This document shows positions 8,824-15,616 of a stretch of DNA of 64,000 nt, in pieces. The notes under the pieces are model-generated. The model ran no database searches and was not told the DNA's origin. It was given only the letters and a program-made list of their open reading frames with translations. Origin of the DNA: Rickettsia endosymbiont of Ceutorhynchus obstrictus. Its GTDB lineage: Bacteria; Pseudomonadota; Alphaproteobacteria; Rickettsiales; Rickettsiaceae. The first letter of the stretch is position 1, and the number at the start of each line of letters is the position of its first letter. The stretch spans positions 930,001 through 994,000 of the forward strand of contig NZ_OZ032162.1 in the NCBI RefSeq assembly GCF_964026565.1, in the 5' to 3' direction. The position numbers and the translations under genes are program-made.

Positions 8824-9114
8824 ATGAAAATTCTAATTGAAACAAATAACTCTCAAAGCGAGCAAATTAATTCTGATATAAATATAGTAATTCAAAAGGC
8901 AAAAGATTTAACACAAATTTATAGTAGAATTTTTACCTCAAATGATGGTAAAATGATCTTAGAAGATCTGGCAAATATGAGCGGCATGTATCGCAGCAAC
9001 TTTATAGTCGATAATGATCGGCACACGGCTTATTTAGAAGGACAGAGATCGCTATTTTTATATATCTGTTCACAGCTGGAAAATAACGTTAATAATATAG
9101 AAGGAAATAACTAA
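8824..9114 (+). CDS. Bbp19-like phage protein
   Basis: 96 aa resembling the small Bbp19-type proteins found between portal and scaffold genes in BPP-1-like podoviruses. The pattern Phe-x-Ser-x-Asp-Gly-x-x-x-Leu-x-Asp-Leu-Ala, then His-x-Ala-Tyr-x-Glu-Gly-x-Arg-Ser-Leu, then a hydrophobic helix fits that family. The role in the virion is not established to my knowledge. The ATG start lies 36 bp after the portal remnant. The stop codon overlaps the next gene's start region, so it is co-translated with the DUF3800 gene. Confidence 0.7.
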   Translation: MKILIETNNSQSEQINSDINIVIQKAKDLTQIYSRIFTSNDGKMILEDLANMSGMYRSNFIVDNDRHTAYLEGQRSLFLYICSQLENNVNNIEGNN

Positions 9115-9866
9115 TGCATACGTTATTTATTGATGAATCAGGAGTAACTTTACCTATAAATAAAAATGAAGAATCACCATTTTTTGTATTAGGAGGAGTA
9201 ATAATACCGGAAGAATTTTGGCATAAAATAAAAGCTGATCTAGAACGTATAAAGAAAAAATTTAAAATAAATGGTGAAATCAAATGGCGATACTTTGCAC
9301 CACACAATAAAGAATTAAAAAAACATTCTTTAAGTCATTTAACAGTAGAAGAAAAGGAATTAATAAGAAATAATTTATTTACAGTTTTAAGACGCTATAA
9401 ATCAATAAAGACTATGTGCGTTATAACAGAAGTAAATAAAGCTTATAAACTTGAAAAAATAAAAACTCCTAATGATATATATTGGAATGCATATAAACAA
9501 ATAATAGAAAGATTTAATTATTATTTACGAGATATAAGCCAAGTGGCGGGACAAAAAATAAACGGAATAGTAGTTTGTGACCATCGTGCGCCTAATGATG
9601 ATAAACGTCTCCAAGAATTACACGCGTCACTTTTAACGGATGGCGAAGAGATAAATTTTGGTCATGATAACTTAATAGAAGGTGTGTTTATTGCTCCTTC
9701 TCACTTAAGTGTTGGAATACAATTTGCAGATTTGGTAGCGGGCGCAACATTAAGATTTGTAAAATCAAATGATGAAAGATTTTTCAATCAATTTTCAACA
9801 ACTCTAAGAAGATCAGAAAACGGTGAGGTGGAAGGATATGGGTTGGTAAGGTTTCCTAAGGAATAG
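9114..9866 (+). CDS. DUF3800-domain protein (phage cargo)
   Basis: 250 aa. The N-terminal Phe-Ile-Asp-Glu-Ser-Gly (Asp7, Glu8, Ser9) and the C-terminal Ile-Gln-Phe-Ala-Asp-Leu-Val-Ala-Gly are the signature of DUF3800, an RNase H-like fold with acidic residues placed as in nucleases. DUF3800 genes are common in phages and mobile islands; the biochemical role is not firmly known. Here it is wedged between Bbp19-like and scaffold genes. It overlaps the former by one base and is followed by a hairpin and a 150-bp gap, so it looks like a cargo (moron) gene rather than a structural one. The frame is intact although neighbours are decayed. Confidence 0.75.
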   Translation: MHTLFIDESGVTLPINKNEESPFFVLGGVIIPEEFWHKIKADLERIKKKFKINGEIKWRYFAPHNKELKKHSLSHLTVEEKELIRNNLFTVLRRYKSIKTMCVITEVNKAYKLEKIKTPNDIYWNAYKQIIERFNYYLRDISQVAGQKINGIVVCDHRAPNDDKRLQELHASLLTDGEEINFGHDNLIEGVFIAPSHLSVGIQFADLVAGATLRFVKSNDERFFNQFSTTLRRSENGEVEGYGLVRFPKE

Positions 9867-9870
9867 TAAG

Positions 9871-9911
9871 GCGTCGTGTCGGGCTAAAAGCCCAATCCTG
9901 CTAGACGACGC
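9871..9911. terminator. Hairpin after the DUF3800 gene
   Basis: Outer arms GCGTCGT / ACGACGC with an inner GGGCT/AGCCC stem, four bases past the DUF3800 stop. It lacks a T-run directly after, so it may act as an mRNA-stabilising or weak terminator structure. Confidence 0.4.
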
Positions 9912-10016
9912 AGTCACGACGTACTTTTACTTTACCATTAAACAATTCAACATGCAAGAATTATTTATAGTAAAAAGATTGAATAAGCAAAATTTTTTTG
10001 ATTAGGAATAAAAAAT

Positions 10017-10805
10017 ATGGTAGAAGAGCAACAAGAATTACAAAGTGATAATATCGGGGAAGCAGCTAGTACGTCATGGCTTGGGGCTTTGCCGGAAGAT
10101 CTGCAAAAAGCAGAATCGTTGAGTAAGTTTAAAGATGTTTCCTCGTTGGCAAGCAGCTATTTGGAAGCCGAGAAGGGCTTAAATAGTCGTGTTGCTATTC
10201 CAAAGAATGATGCAGCTGATGAAGAATGGAATAAGTTTTATGCTCGTTTAGGTTTGCCTGAAGATAAAAAATATACTGATAAAAGAACTACGGAAGATGA
10301 AGAGTATTTAAAGCAATATGAAGAGATGTTTTACCAAAGCGGTCTGAGCAAAAGGCAGGGAGAGAAGCTGCTCGGCAGCTTGTATAATTTCTCGATGGAT
10401 CTACAAAAAAAACAGCAGGAAGAAATAGAGGGATTGCGCCGTTCAAATATAGATTGGTTAAAAAAGCATTATAATGACGGTTTTGATAGTAAAATGCAGG
10501 TGATGCAGGCGGCTTTGTCTAAATTCGGAACGAAAGAATTGGCGGGATTAATAGAAGAATCAAGCTACTCTCCTGCCCTGGTAGACTTGCTCGTTAAAGT
10601 CGGCGAAACGTTAAAATCCGATTCACTTATAACAGGAACAGAGAAGCCTATAATTACAGGAGCGGAATCGGCATTAAAAGAGATTAAAAGACTTGAATCC
10701 GATGAGGGTTTTATGGTAAAATTTAAAGATAAAAATCATACCGGTCACACTGAAGCAGTGAATCAGATGGAGCAATTATACGATATTGCTTACAATAAGA
10801 AGTGA
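10017..10805 (+). CDS. Phage capsid assembly/scaffolding protein
   Basis: 262 aa. The N-terminal pattern Trp-Leu-Gly-Ala-Leu-Pro-Glu-Asp-Leu ... Ser-Lys-Phe-Lys-Asp-Val-Ser-Ser-Leu-Ala, followed by Ile-Pro-x-Asn-Asp-Ala and Leu-Gly-Leu-Pro-Glu, is typical of podovirus scaffolding proteins that guide capsid shell assembly and then leave. The middle is charged and helical, the usual scaffold build. It sits directly before the major capsid gene, the canonical order. The frame is intact with an ATG start. Confidence 0.75.
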   Translation: MVEEQQELQSDNIGEAASTSWLGALPEDLQKAESLSKFKDVSSLASSYLEAEKGLNSRVAIPKNDAADEEWNKFYARLGLPEDKKYTDKRTTEDEEYLKQYEEMFYQSGLSKRQGEKLLGSLYNFSMDLQKKQQEEIEGLRRSNIDWLKKHYNDGFDSKMQVMQAALSKFGTKELAGLIEESSYSPALVDLLVKVGETLKSDSLITGTEKPIITGAESALKEIKRLESDEGFMVKFKDKNHTGHTEAVNQMEQLYDIAYNKK

Positions 10806-10830
10806 TAAATCACGAGTGATAACTTCTCGT

Positions 10831-10858
10831 AAGGTCGCTAACATAGCGGTAACCTTTT
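10831..10858 (+). terminator. Possible intrinsic terminator after scaffold gene
   Basis: CGCTA/TAGCG inner stem and an AAGGT/ACCTT outer stem interrupted by a 3-base bulge, ending in TTTT. It would partly separate scaffold and capsid expression. Confidence 0.4.
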
Positions 10859-10958
10859 AAAAAGAAGCCACAAATAATTATCAACGTATTAATATCAAGA
10901 TATTTTAATATCCGGATATTTAATTATTTAGGTTTAACAATTTTAAGAGGTTACAAAC

Positions 10959-12149
10959 ATGGAACAAATTACCGATGGTCTAAAAGAGCAATTCGCTCGC
11001 AATATCGGACTCGTTATTCAACAAGAAGGCTCAAAACTCCGTAAGTTCGTTACAAATGAAACTCAAGAGACGGAAGTCATCCAATTTGAAACGATGCACA
11101 CTCACGAAGCTTTGCCGAGACATAGAACGGCAGCAGGCTATCATGAACCCGGTGACGGTAATGAGAATAAACTTGAAAAATTAACCGAATTTAAAACTCC
11201 AAGAATTACTAGACGCCAAGCAACAGCGCAAGCCTATTATTGGACGGCTGCCATGGATAGAAACGATAAGCTTAATCTGCTTAGCGATCCGACCAGTAAA
11301 TTCCCAAAACTTGCAGGCTGGGCAATAGGTAGGAAACAAGATCAAATTATTATCAATAGCTTTGCCTCGCCTGTTAACGGCGGTAGAACGGGGCAAAATA
11401 TTATTTACTTTGACGTAGCAAATAACGTTATTCCGGTCGGTGTTAAGCTGGTTGATACTACGCTTGCACTGCATGCAAATAGCTTAGCAGGCGTTCATAA
11501 CGGACAGCAAGGAGCAAACGCCAAGGAAGCAATGCGAACCGGCGGATTAACAGTCGAGAAACTACTTAAAACTCAACAATTACTTAAAAAACACAGTTTC
11601 GGTGCAGATGAAAAATATTATTTAGTTTGCTCCTCTCATCAAATCGGCAATTTACTCCGAGATAGCCAAGTAACAAGCTACGATTATAACAGCGTTAAAG
11701 CCTTAGTAAGCGGGGAAATAAACTCATTTGTCGGCTTTAATTTTATCATTACCGAGATGCTAGGAGGCATAAGAGGTACGACCAACTCCATAAGAGATTG
11801 TTACGCCTTTACGGAAAGCTCTATAAGGTTCGGCACTGTTACGGGATCGGTGGAGCGGCAAATAGATAGGTTAGTGCAATATCACTATGCACCGAGTTTA
11901 TACTATTCCGAAAGCTTTGGGGCTACTCGTACGGAAGAGGGGCAAATAGTTTGCATTAAATGCTTAGAGCCGGCTGATGTTGCAGGACATACGGGAGAAC
12001 ATTGGCAGGCAGCAGCAGATGATGCGCATTTTAACGGCGCAGTGCATGCAAGTATAGTCCCACGGCAGATGATTGGAGCGCAATGTCGTAATGTCGATAA
12101 TACGGCAAATATTGTAGTTGATGCATTGGAGCCGTTATTATTAAAGTAA
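10959..12149 (+). CDS. Phage major capsid protein
   Basis: 396 aa, intact, ATG start with an AAGAGG ribosome-binding site. The arrangement matches major capsid proteins of BPP-1-like podoviruses: an N-terminal arm, then Lys-Thr-Pro-Arg-Ile-Thr-Arg-Arg, Asp-Arg-Asn-Asp-Lys, and Gly-Arg-Lys-Gln-Asp-Gln-Ile-Ile-Ile. It forms the icosahedral shell. It follows the scaffold gene after 153 bp and precedes an adaptor gene by 12 bp. It is one of the few undamaged structural genes in this block. The name rests on pattern recognition and context; no search was possible. Confidence 0.75.
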   Translation: MEQITDGLKEQFARNIGLVIQQEGSKLRKFVTNETQETEVIQFETMHTHEALPRHRTAAGYHEPGDGNENKLEKLTEFKTPRITRRQATAQAYYWTAAMDRNDKLNLLSDPTSKFPKLAGWAIGRKQDQIIINSFASPVNGGRTGQNIIYFDVANNVIPVGVKLVDTTLALHANSLAGVHNGQQGANAKEAMRTGGLTVEKLLKTQQLLKKHSFGADEKYYLVCSSHQIGNLLRDSQVTSYDYNSVKALVSGEINSFVGFNFIITEMLGGIRGTTNSIRDCYAFTESSIRFGTVTGSVERQIDRLVQYHYAPSLYYSESFGATRTEEGQIVCIKCLEPADVAGHTGEHWQAAADDAHFNGAVHASIVPRQMIGAQCRNVDNTANIVVDALEPLLLK

Positions 12150-12161
12150 AATTTGTAAGCT

Positions 12162-12431
12162 ATGAAAGAAGAAATAATCCGCAAAGCATTAGTATTGTTA
12201 GGTTCAAATAGTAATATTCAGGGTAATATTTCCGGCGGCAATGCTGCTAATAAAGCCGAGAATCTTTGCGAGGAATTTGTCGAAGCTGCAATTGAAGAAA
12301 ATGTCTTGTCGGTTAAATGGGGATTTGCATTAAAGCGTATTGATAATATCGAGGGTGAAGAAAATAGCTTTAAGCCGATACCGGGGATAAATGACTGTGT
12401 AAAAGTAGCAGTTATAGTTCCCTCTAACTTA
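12162..12431 (+). pseudogene. Phage head-tail adaptor gene, truncated by IS
   Basis: About 90 codons remain, starting Met-Lys-Glu-Glu-Ile-Ile-Arg-Lys-Ala-Leu-Val-Leu-Leu-Gly and including Val-Lys-Trp-Gly-Phe-Ala-Leu-Lys. This pattern is typical of small adaptor (gateway) proteins encoded after the capsid gene. It starts 12 bp after the capsid stop. The IS5-type element beginning at 12432 cuts it off; the extra codons up to 12464 come from the IS. No recognisable remainder appears beyond the IS, so the 3' part is lost along with any downstream tail genes. Confidence 0.65.
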
Positions 12432-13306
12432 GAGCTTGTCTGTAAATATCTATTAAGGGTTTAATCTATTAAGCATCAATCGGATTAAAGCAATATAAAT
12501 CTGATTAGTAGCAGATTTAATAGTATGTTCGTAATGTTTACTCAATCTTCTAAAATTGTTCAACCAACCAAAAGTACGCTCCACTATCCACCTAATGGGC
12601 AGAATTTCAAATTTTTCCGCTTTTCTCTTTACTACAGATAACAATGATTTTGTATTCAAAAAACACCAATTTTGCAAATTTCCACTATATCCTCCATCAG
12701 CAAAAAATCTTTCAATGGATGGATATTTGTCCTTTGCTTTAACTAAGCTATCTTTAGCACCATCTCTATCCTGTACACTTGCTGAATGCACATTAACTGT
12801 TAGTATTAAGCCATTCGTATCTGTTATTATATGACGTTTTACCCCTTTGATTTTTTTGCCCGCATCATACCCTTTTTCTTCACTGCATTGCGTATTCTTA
12901 ACTGTTTGCCAATCAATTATCCCTATTGTCGGTTTTGGTTTTTTTCCCCTTCAAAACTCGGCATCTTGATACCAAATCTTCATTTATTTTTTGCCATAAT
13001 CCACTACGATTCCATTTATTATAATACTCGTTAACTGTTTTATAATTTGGATATTCTCTTGGTAAATATCGCCACTGACAGCCGGTTCGACTCTGATAGA
13101 ATATTGCGTTTACTATTGCTCTTCTATCTACTTTTATTCTTCATCCTTTTTTCTTACTACCAAAATACTCTTTTACTATTTCCCACTCTTCGTCTTTTAA
13201 ATCATTCGGATAACTCATATTTTTCTAGCCTTTTTGCTAGCTTTATAACATTTCTTTCCTTTATTTTCTACACCCTATACCTTAATTTTTCTTTACAGAT
13301 AAGCTC
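12432..13306 (-). mobile_element. IS5-family element, longer copy
   Basis: 875 bp, terminal inverted repeats GAGCTTGTCTGTAAATA (left) and GAGCTTATCTGTAAAGA (right, reversed). The flanks read TTA (left) and TAA (right), so the target duplication is not clean. It is related to the 689-bp copy at 8001-8689 but in the opposite orientation and without the large deletion. Confidence 0.8.
12453..13218 (-). pseudogene. IS5-family transposase with premature stop
   Basis: Reading starts at ATG 13218 (Met-Ser-Tyr-Pro-Asn-Asp-Leu). It meets a TGA where the other copy has Arg in Lys-Lys-Lys-Gly-Arg-Lys. It then continues through Cys-Gln-Trp-Arg-Tyr-Leu-Pro to a run of seven A's (minus strand, 12939-12945), after which homology moves to the +1 frame. 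The C-terminal frame (12453-12791) holds Asp-Gly-Gly-Tyr-Ser-Gly and Trp-Ile-Val-Glu-Arg-Thr-Phe-Gly-Trp, the second Asp and catalytic Glu regions of IS5 transposases. The premature stop and other small changes between the frames make it inactive. Confidence 0.8.
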
Positions 13307-13392
13307 TAAGTGCGCACTTTGTGAATTTTTACTATTTATGCTTTAATGTTATCTTCTATAATTTTCCATGCTCATAGTTCATATAGAGGGTG

Positions 13393-13433
13393 AGAGTAAG
13401 AGGGCTTATCACCCTCTTACTCTTGTTTTTTTT
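13393..13433 (+). terminator. Strong intrinsic terminator
   Basis: A perfect 12-bp stem, AGAGTAAGAGGG / CCCTCTTACTCT, 7-base loop, then TG and eight T's. It is the best terminator in this half of the window. It isolates the upstream phage/IS block from hicAB. Confidence 0.85.
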
Positions 13434-13479
13434 CCTGAAGAATGATTTTATTTATTAATATAACACTACTAACACATTA

Positions 13480-13510
13480 TTGACACACTAAGTATAACTA
13501 TATATAGTTA
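13480..13510 (+). promoter_or_regulatory. hicAB promoter with overlapping palindromic operator
   Basis: TTGACA (13480-13485), 17-base spacer, TATAGT (13503-13508). A perfect 16-bp palindrome, TAACTATA/TATAGTTA (13495-13510), covers the -10 box. This is where the HicB ribbon-helix-helix domain would be expected to bind for autorepression. The transcription start would fall at or next to the A of the hicA ATG (13515), giving a leaderless message. Confidence 0.75.
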
Positions 13511-13514
13511 CAAT

Positions 13515-13763
13515 ATGAGCCAACACAAAAAACTTTTTAGCAAAGCTGAACGAAATCCTTCAGGATTAGATTTTTCTGAGCTTCATACTTTAATGATACA
13601 ATGCGGTTGGGTCAAAGATAGACAAAGGGGAAGCCATCAAATTTGGTATTCTCCAAAAGGTATGCGGCTTTCTATTCAGATGCGTAATGGAATGGCTAAA
13701 GGGTATCAGGTTCAACAATTTTTAAGTATTGTAAAAGAGGAAGGTAAAAATGAAAACAACTGA
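13515..13763 (+). CDS. hicA: HicA-family mRNA interferase toxin
   Basis: 82 aa. HicA toxins are small double-stranded-RNA-binding-like proteins that cleave mRNA, with one catalytic histidine. Here it is His41 in Arg-Gly-Ser-His-Gln-Ile-Trp. The preceding Leu-x-x-x-Gly-Trp pattern also fits. At 82 aa it is a little longer than the shortest HicAs because of an N-terminal Lys-rich tail. It overlaps hicB by 14 bp, the usual toxin-first order of this system. No ribosome-binding site is visible upstream, in agreement with a leaderless transcript. Confidence 0.85.
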   Translation: MSQHKKLFSKAERNPSGLDFSELHTLMIQCGWVKDRQRGSHQIWYSPKGMRLSIQMRNGMAKGYQVQQFLSIVKEEGKNENN

Positions 13764-14100
13764 TGAATTTGATGGCTTTACAATAGAGCTTTTTAAAGAT
13801 GAAGAAGACGAGTGGCTAGCTCGTTTTGAGGAACTTCCAAATGTTTCAGCTTTTGGATATTCGCCAGAAAAAGCTTTACAAGAATTACAAGAAGCCTGGA
13901 AAGTTATGAAAGAAAGTTATTTAAGCCATAATAATCCTATTCCTTTAGCTCCTGCTAGGAAAGGGTACAGTGGACAGTTTAATATTCGGATTGATAAGCG
14001 TATTCATCGAGCTCTTACACTTGAAGCGACTAAAGCAAAAATAAGTCTAAACGCTCTTGTTGCCCAAAAACTAAGCTTGTCTGTAAAGCAAGTACTTTAG
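13750..14100 (+). CDS. hicB: HicB-family antitoxin
   Basis: 116 aa. Residues about 8-60 form the partial RNase H-like HicB fold (Trp-Leu-Ala-Arg-Phe-Glu-Glu-Leu-Pro, then Ala-Phe-Gly-x-Ser-x-x-x-Ala-Leu). Residues about 75-112 are a ribbon-helix-helix DNA-binding domain (Phe-Asn-Ile-Arg-Ile-Asp...Leu-Asn-Ala-Leu-Val). It neutralises HicA and should repress the operon through the palindrome at 13495-13510. It is coupled to hicA by overlap, with GAGGAAGG just upstream of the ATG. Confidence 0.85.
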   Translation: MKTTDEFDGFTIELFKDEEDEWLARFEELPNVSAFGYSPEKALQELQEAWKVMKESYLSHNNPIPLAPARKGYSGQFNIRIDKRIHRALTLEATKAKISLNALVAQKLSLSVKQVL

Positions 14101-14117
14101 ATTATCCAAATTAATTT

Positions 14118-14495
14118 TTATTGAATTTCATTGATAGCTAAAATTGCTTGGATAAGGTTATGTTTATTTAAGGCAAAATTCCGATGGTTAATTTCGGTAA
14201 ATAATTCGTTGTCGTTCCTCTCTATTCCAAAGCCGTTAAGTGTCGTTTCTAAAAATTTTTGTCTAGCGGGAGAGTCCAATGCATATCCTGATTGCTCTAA
14301 ATCTTCAAGAGTATAACTATCATCAGTCAGGATATAATAGTTTTTTTCCTGCTTTAGATAAATTTGGATATAATCATTATGCCGATCAAGGTAGGGAGTA
14401 GTGATCTCTATGCAATTTGTTAATTGCTGCCAATCTGTTTTATCTTTTAACCATGTATGATAATCATCTATAAAAAATTGAGGCGTTTCAATCAC
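14118..14495 (-). CDS. DUF1828-domain protein
   Basis: 125 aa, GTG start with AAAGGGA upstream. The motif Asp-Asp-Tyr-His-Thr-Trp-Leu, then Glu-Ile-Thr-Thr-Pro-Tyr-Leu-Asp-Arg-His-Asn-Asp and Tyr-Ile-Leu-Thr-Asp-Asp-Ser-Tyr-Thr-Leu-Glu-Asp-Leu is the DUF1828 signature. Many relatives carry a second domain (DUF1829) and are about twice as long, so this may be a short version or a 3'-truncated gene. It ends 17 bp from hicB, convergent. The function of the family is unknown to me; it is common on mobile DNA. Confidence 0.65.
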   Translation of the reverse strand: MIETPQFFIDDYHTWLKDKTDWQQLTNCIEITTPYLDRHNDYIQIYLKQEKNYYILTDDSYTLEDLEQSGYALDSPARQKFLETTLNGFGIERNDNELFTEINHRNFALNKHNLIQAILAINEIQ

Positions 14496-14768
14496 GTAAA
14501 TAATCCCTTTCTAAAGTTTAGTAGTTTAATCATTAATCAATAACCTACTATTAATCAACAGCTATCTTTATCATAAGTTGAAAGTATTTTATAGCAAAAA
14601 TATTGATCTTCAGCATCTTCTATTTGCTTATTAATATCTTGAATATCAGATTTTAAAAAATCTCTTTGGTTTCTTTTTAGTAATAACTTATCGAAGAAAA
14701 ATTAAAAAATATTCAAGCTAGTAAGATATTATTATAAGCTTGGGTTAAACTGTTTCTTCTGAATTAAA
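14496..14768. other. Gene-free stretch before the Tn3 element
   Basis: About 270 AT-rich bases. On the minus strand roughly 14575-14700 has an open stretch (Arg-Asn-Gln-Arg-Asp-Phe-Leu-Lys-Ser-Asp ... Tyr-Phe-Cys-Tyr-Lys) without a plausible start. It may be the remnant of a gene. Nothing else is recognised. Confidence 0.4.
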
Positions 14769-14820
14769 GGTATTAGGAAGAATCGTGCGTAAATACACGC
14801 TAAGGGACAGGTTTAAGAAA

Positions 14821-15438
14821 TCAAGCTGTTAAAGGTAACAGCTTTTTTCCTGGCTCTTTTAATGAGCCATCACTATTTACATAAGTATAAAGTGTTGCAG
14901 TGGTTATATTAAGTTGCTTAGCTATTTCAAAGGCAATAGTATTTGGGTCTGCCATGGCGGCTGATGCAATACGTAAAGTAGAAGCAGTCATTTTACGAGG
15001 GCGTCCTCCTAAACGACCTCTAGCACGTGCTGCTTTTAATCCTGCATGAGTTCGCTCGATAATTAATTCTCGTTCATATTCAGCAAGTGTTGCAAATAAT
15101 CCAAATATTAATCTACCATTAGCAGAGGTAGTATCAATTTGAGTACCATGTCCTGCTAAAACTTTAAAGCCAATATTACGCTGACGTAATTCGTCTATAA
15201 TAGTAATCAAATGTTTTAAATCACGACCTAAACGATCAAGCTTCCATACTACTAGAATATTACCTGGTTGCAAAGCTTTGAGACAAGCTTGTAAACCCAA
15301 TCTTGCTTCTTTTTTACCGGAAGCAATGTCTTGATAGAGACGTTCCTCACTTACACCTGCAGAAATAAGAGCATCTCGTTGTAAATCGAAAATTTGTGAA
15401 CCATCATTTTTAGAGATACGCATATAGCCAATTAGCAT
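14821..15438 (-). CDS. tnpR: Tn3-family resolvase (serine recombinase)
   Basis: 205 aa, intact. The catalytic serine is Ser9 in Gly-Tyr-Met-Arg-Ile-Ser. Conserved Lys-Leu-Asp-Arg-Leu-Gly-Arg-Asp, Phe-Ala-Thr-Leu-Ala-Glu-Tyr-Glu-Arg-Glu and Gly-Arg-x-Gly-Gly-Arg-Pro complete the resolvase domain. A C-terminal helix-turn-helix (about residues 150-190) binds the res site. It resolves cointegrates formed during replicative transposition. It is divergent from tnpA, with 178 bp between them that should contain res and both promoters. It is intact although tnpA is broken. Confidence 0.9.
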   Translation of the reverse strand: MLIGYMRISKNDGSQIFDLQRDALISAGVSEERLYQDIASGKKEARLGLQACLKALQPGNILVVWKLDRLGRDLKHLITIIDELRQRNIGFKVLAGHGTQIDTTSANGRLIFGLFATLAEYERELIIERTHAGLKAARARGRLGGRPRKMTASTLRIASAAMADPNTIAFEIAKQLNITTATLYTYVNSDGSLKEPGKKLLPLTA

Positions 15439-15616
15439 AGTACAATATTATTTTATTTGTTTGCTTAAAAACTTACTGGCATAATATCAAACTTAGCGTT
15501 ATTTTTTCAATGAGTTTTTAAGTGGAAATTAGGTGCTTAAAACAAGCTATCTGCAACTACTTAAAAAACGCTCGTTTTTTGAGCGATTTTAAAAGAAATT
15601 TTTTAGGAAGTAAAAT
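15439..15616. promoter_or_regulatory. Putative res site and divergent tnpR/tnpA promoters
   Basis: This is the only non-coding stretch between the divergent resolvase and transposase genes, the normal place for res. It contains a CGCTC/GAGCG hairpin and AT-rich possible promoter boxes. The individual resolvase sub-sites are not resolved by eye. Confidence 0.5.

Noticed and set aside
9871..9911. tRNA or small RNA gene in the GC-rich hairpin after DUF3800
   Set aside because: No cloverleaf arms or T-loop consensus; only a simple stem is present.
1674..12149. Diversity-generating retroelement, suggested by the BPP-1-like phage genes
   Set aside because: No reverse transcriptase gene and no template/variable repeat pair could be seen; the group II intron has no ORF.
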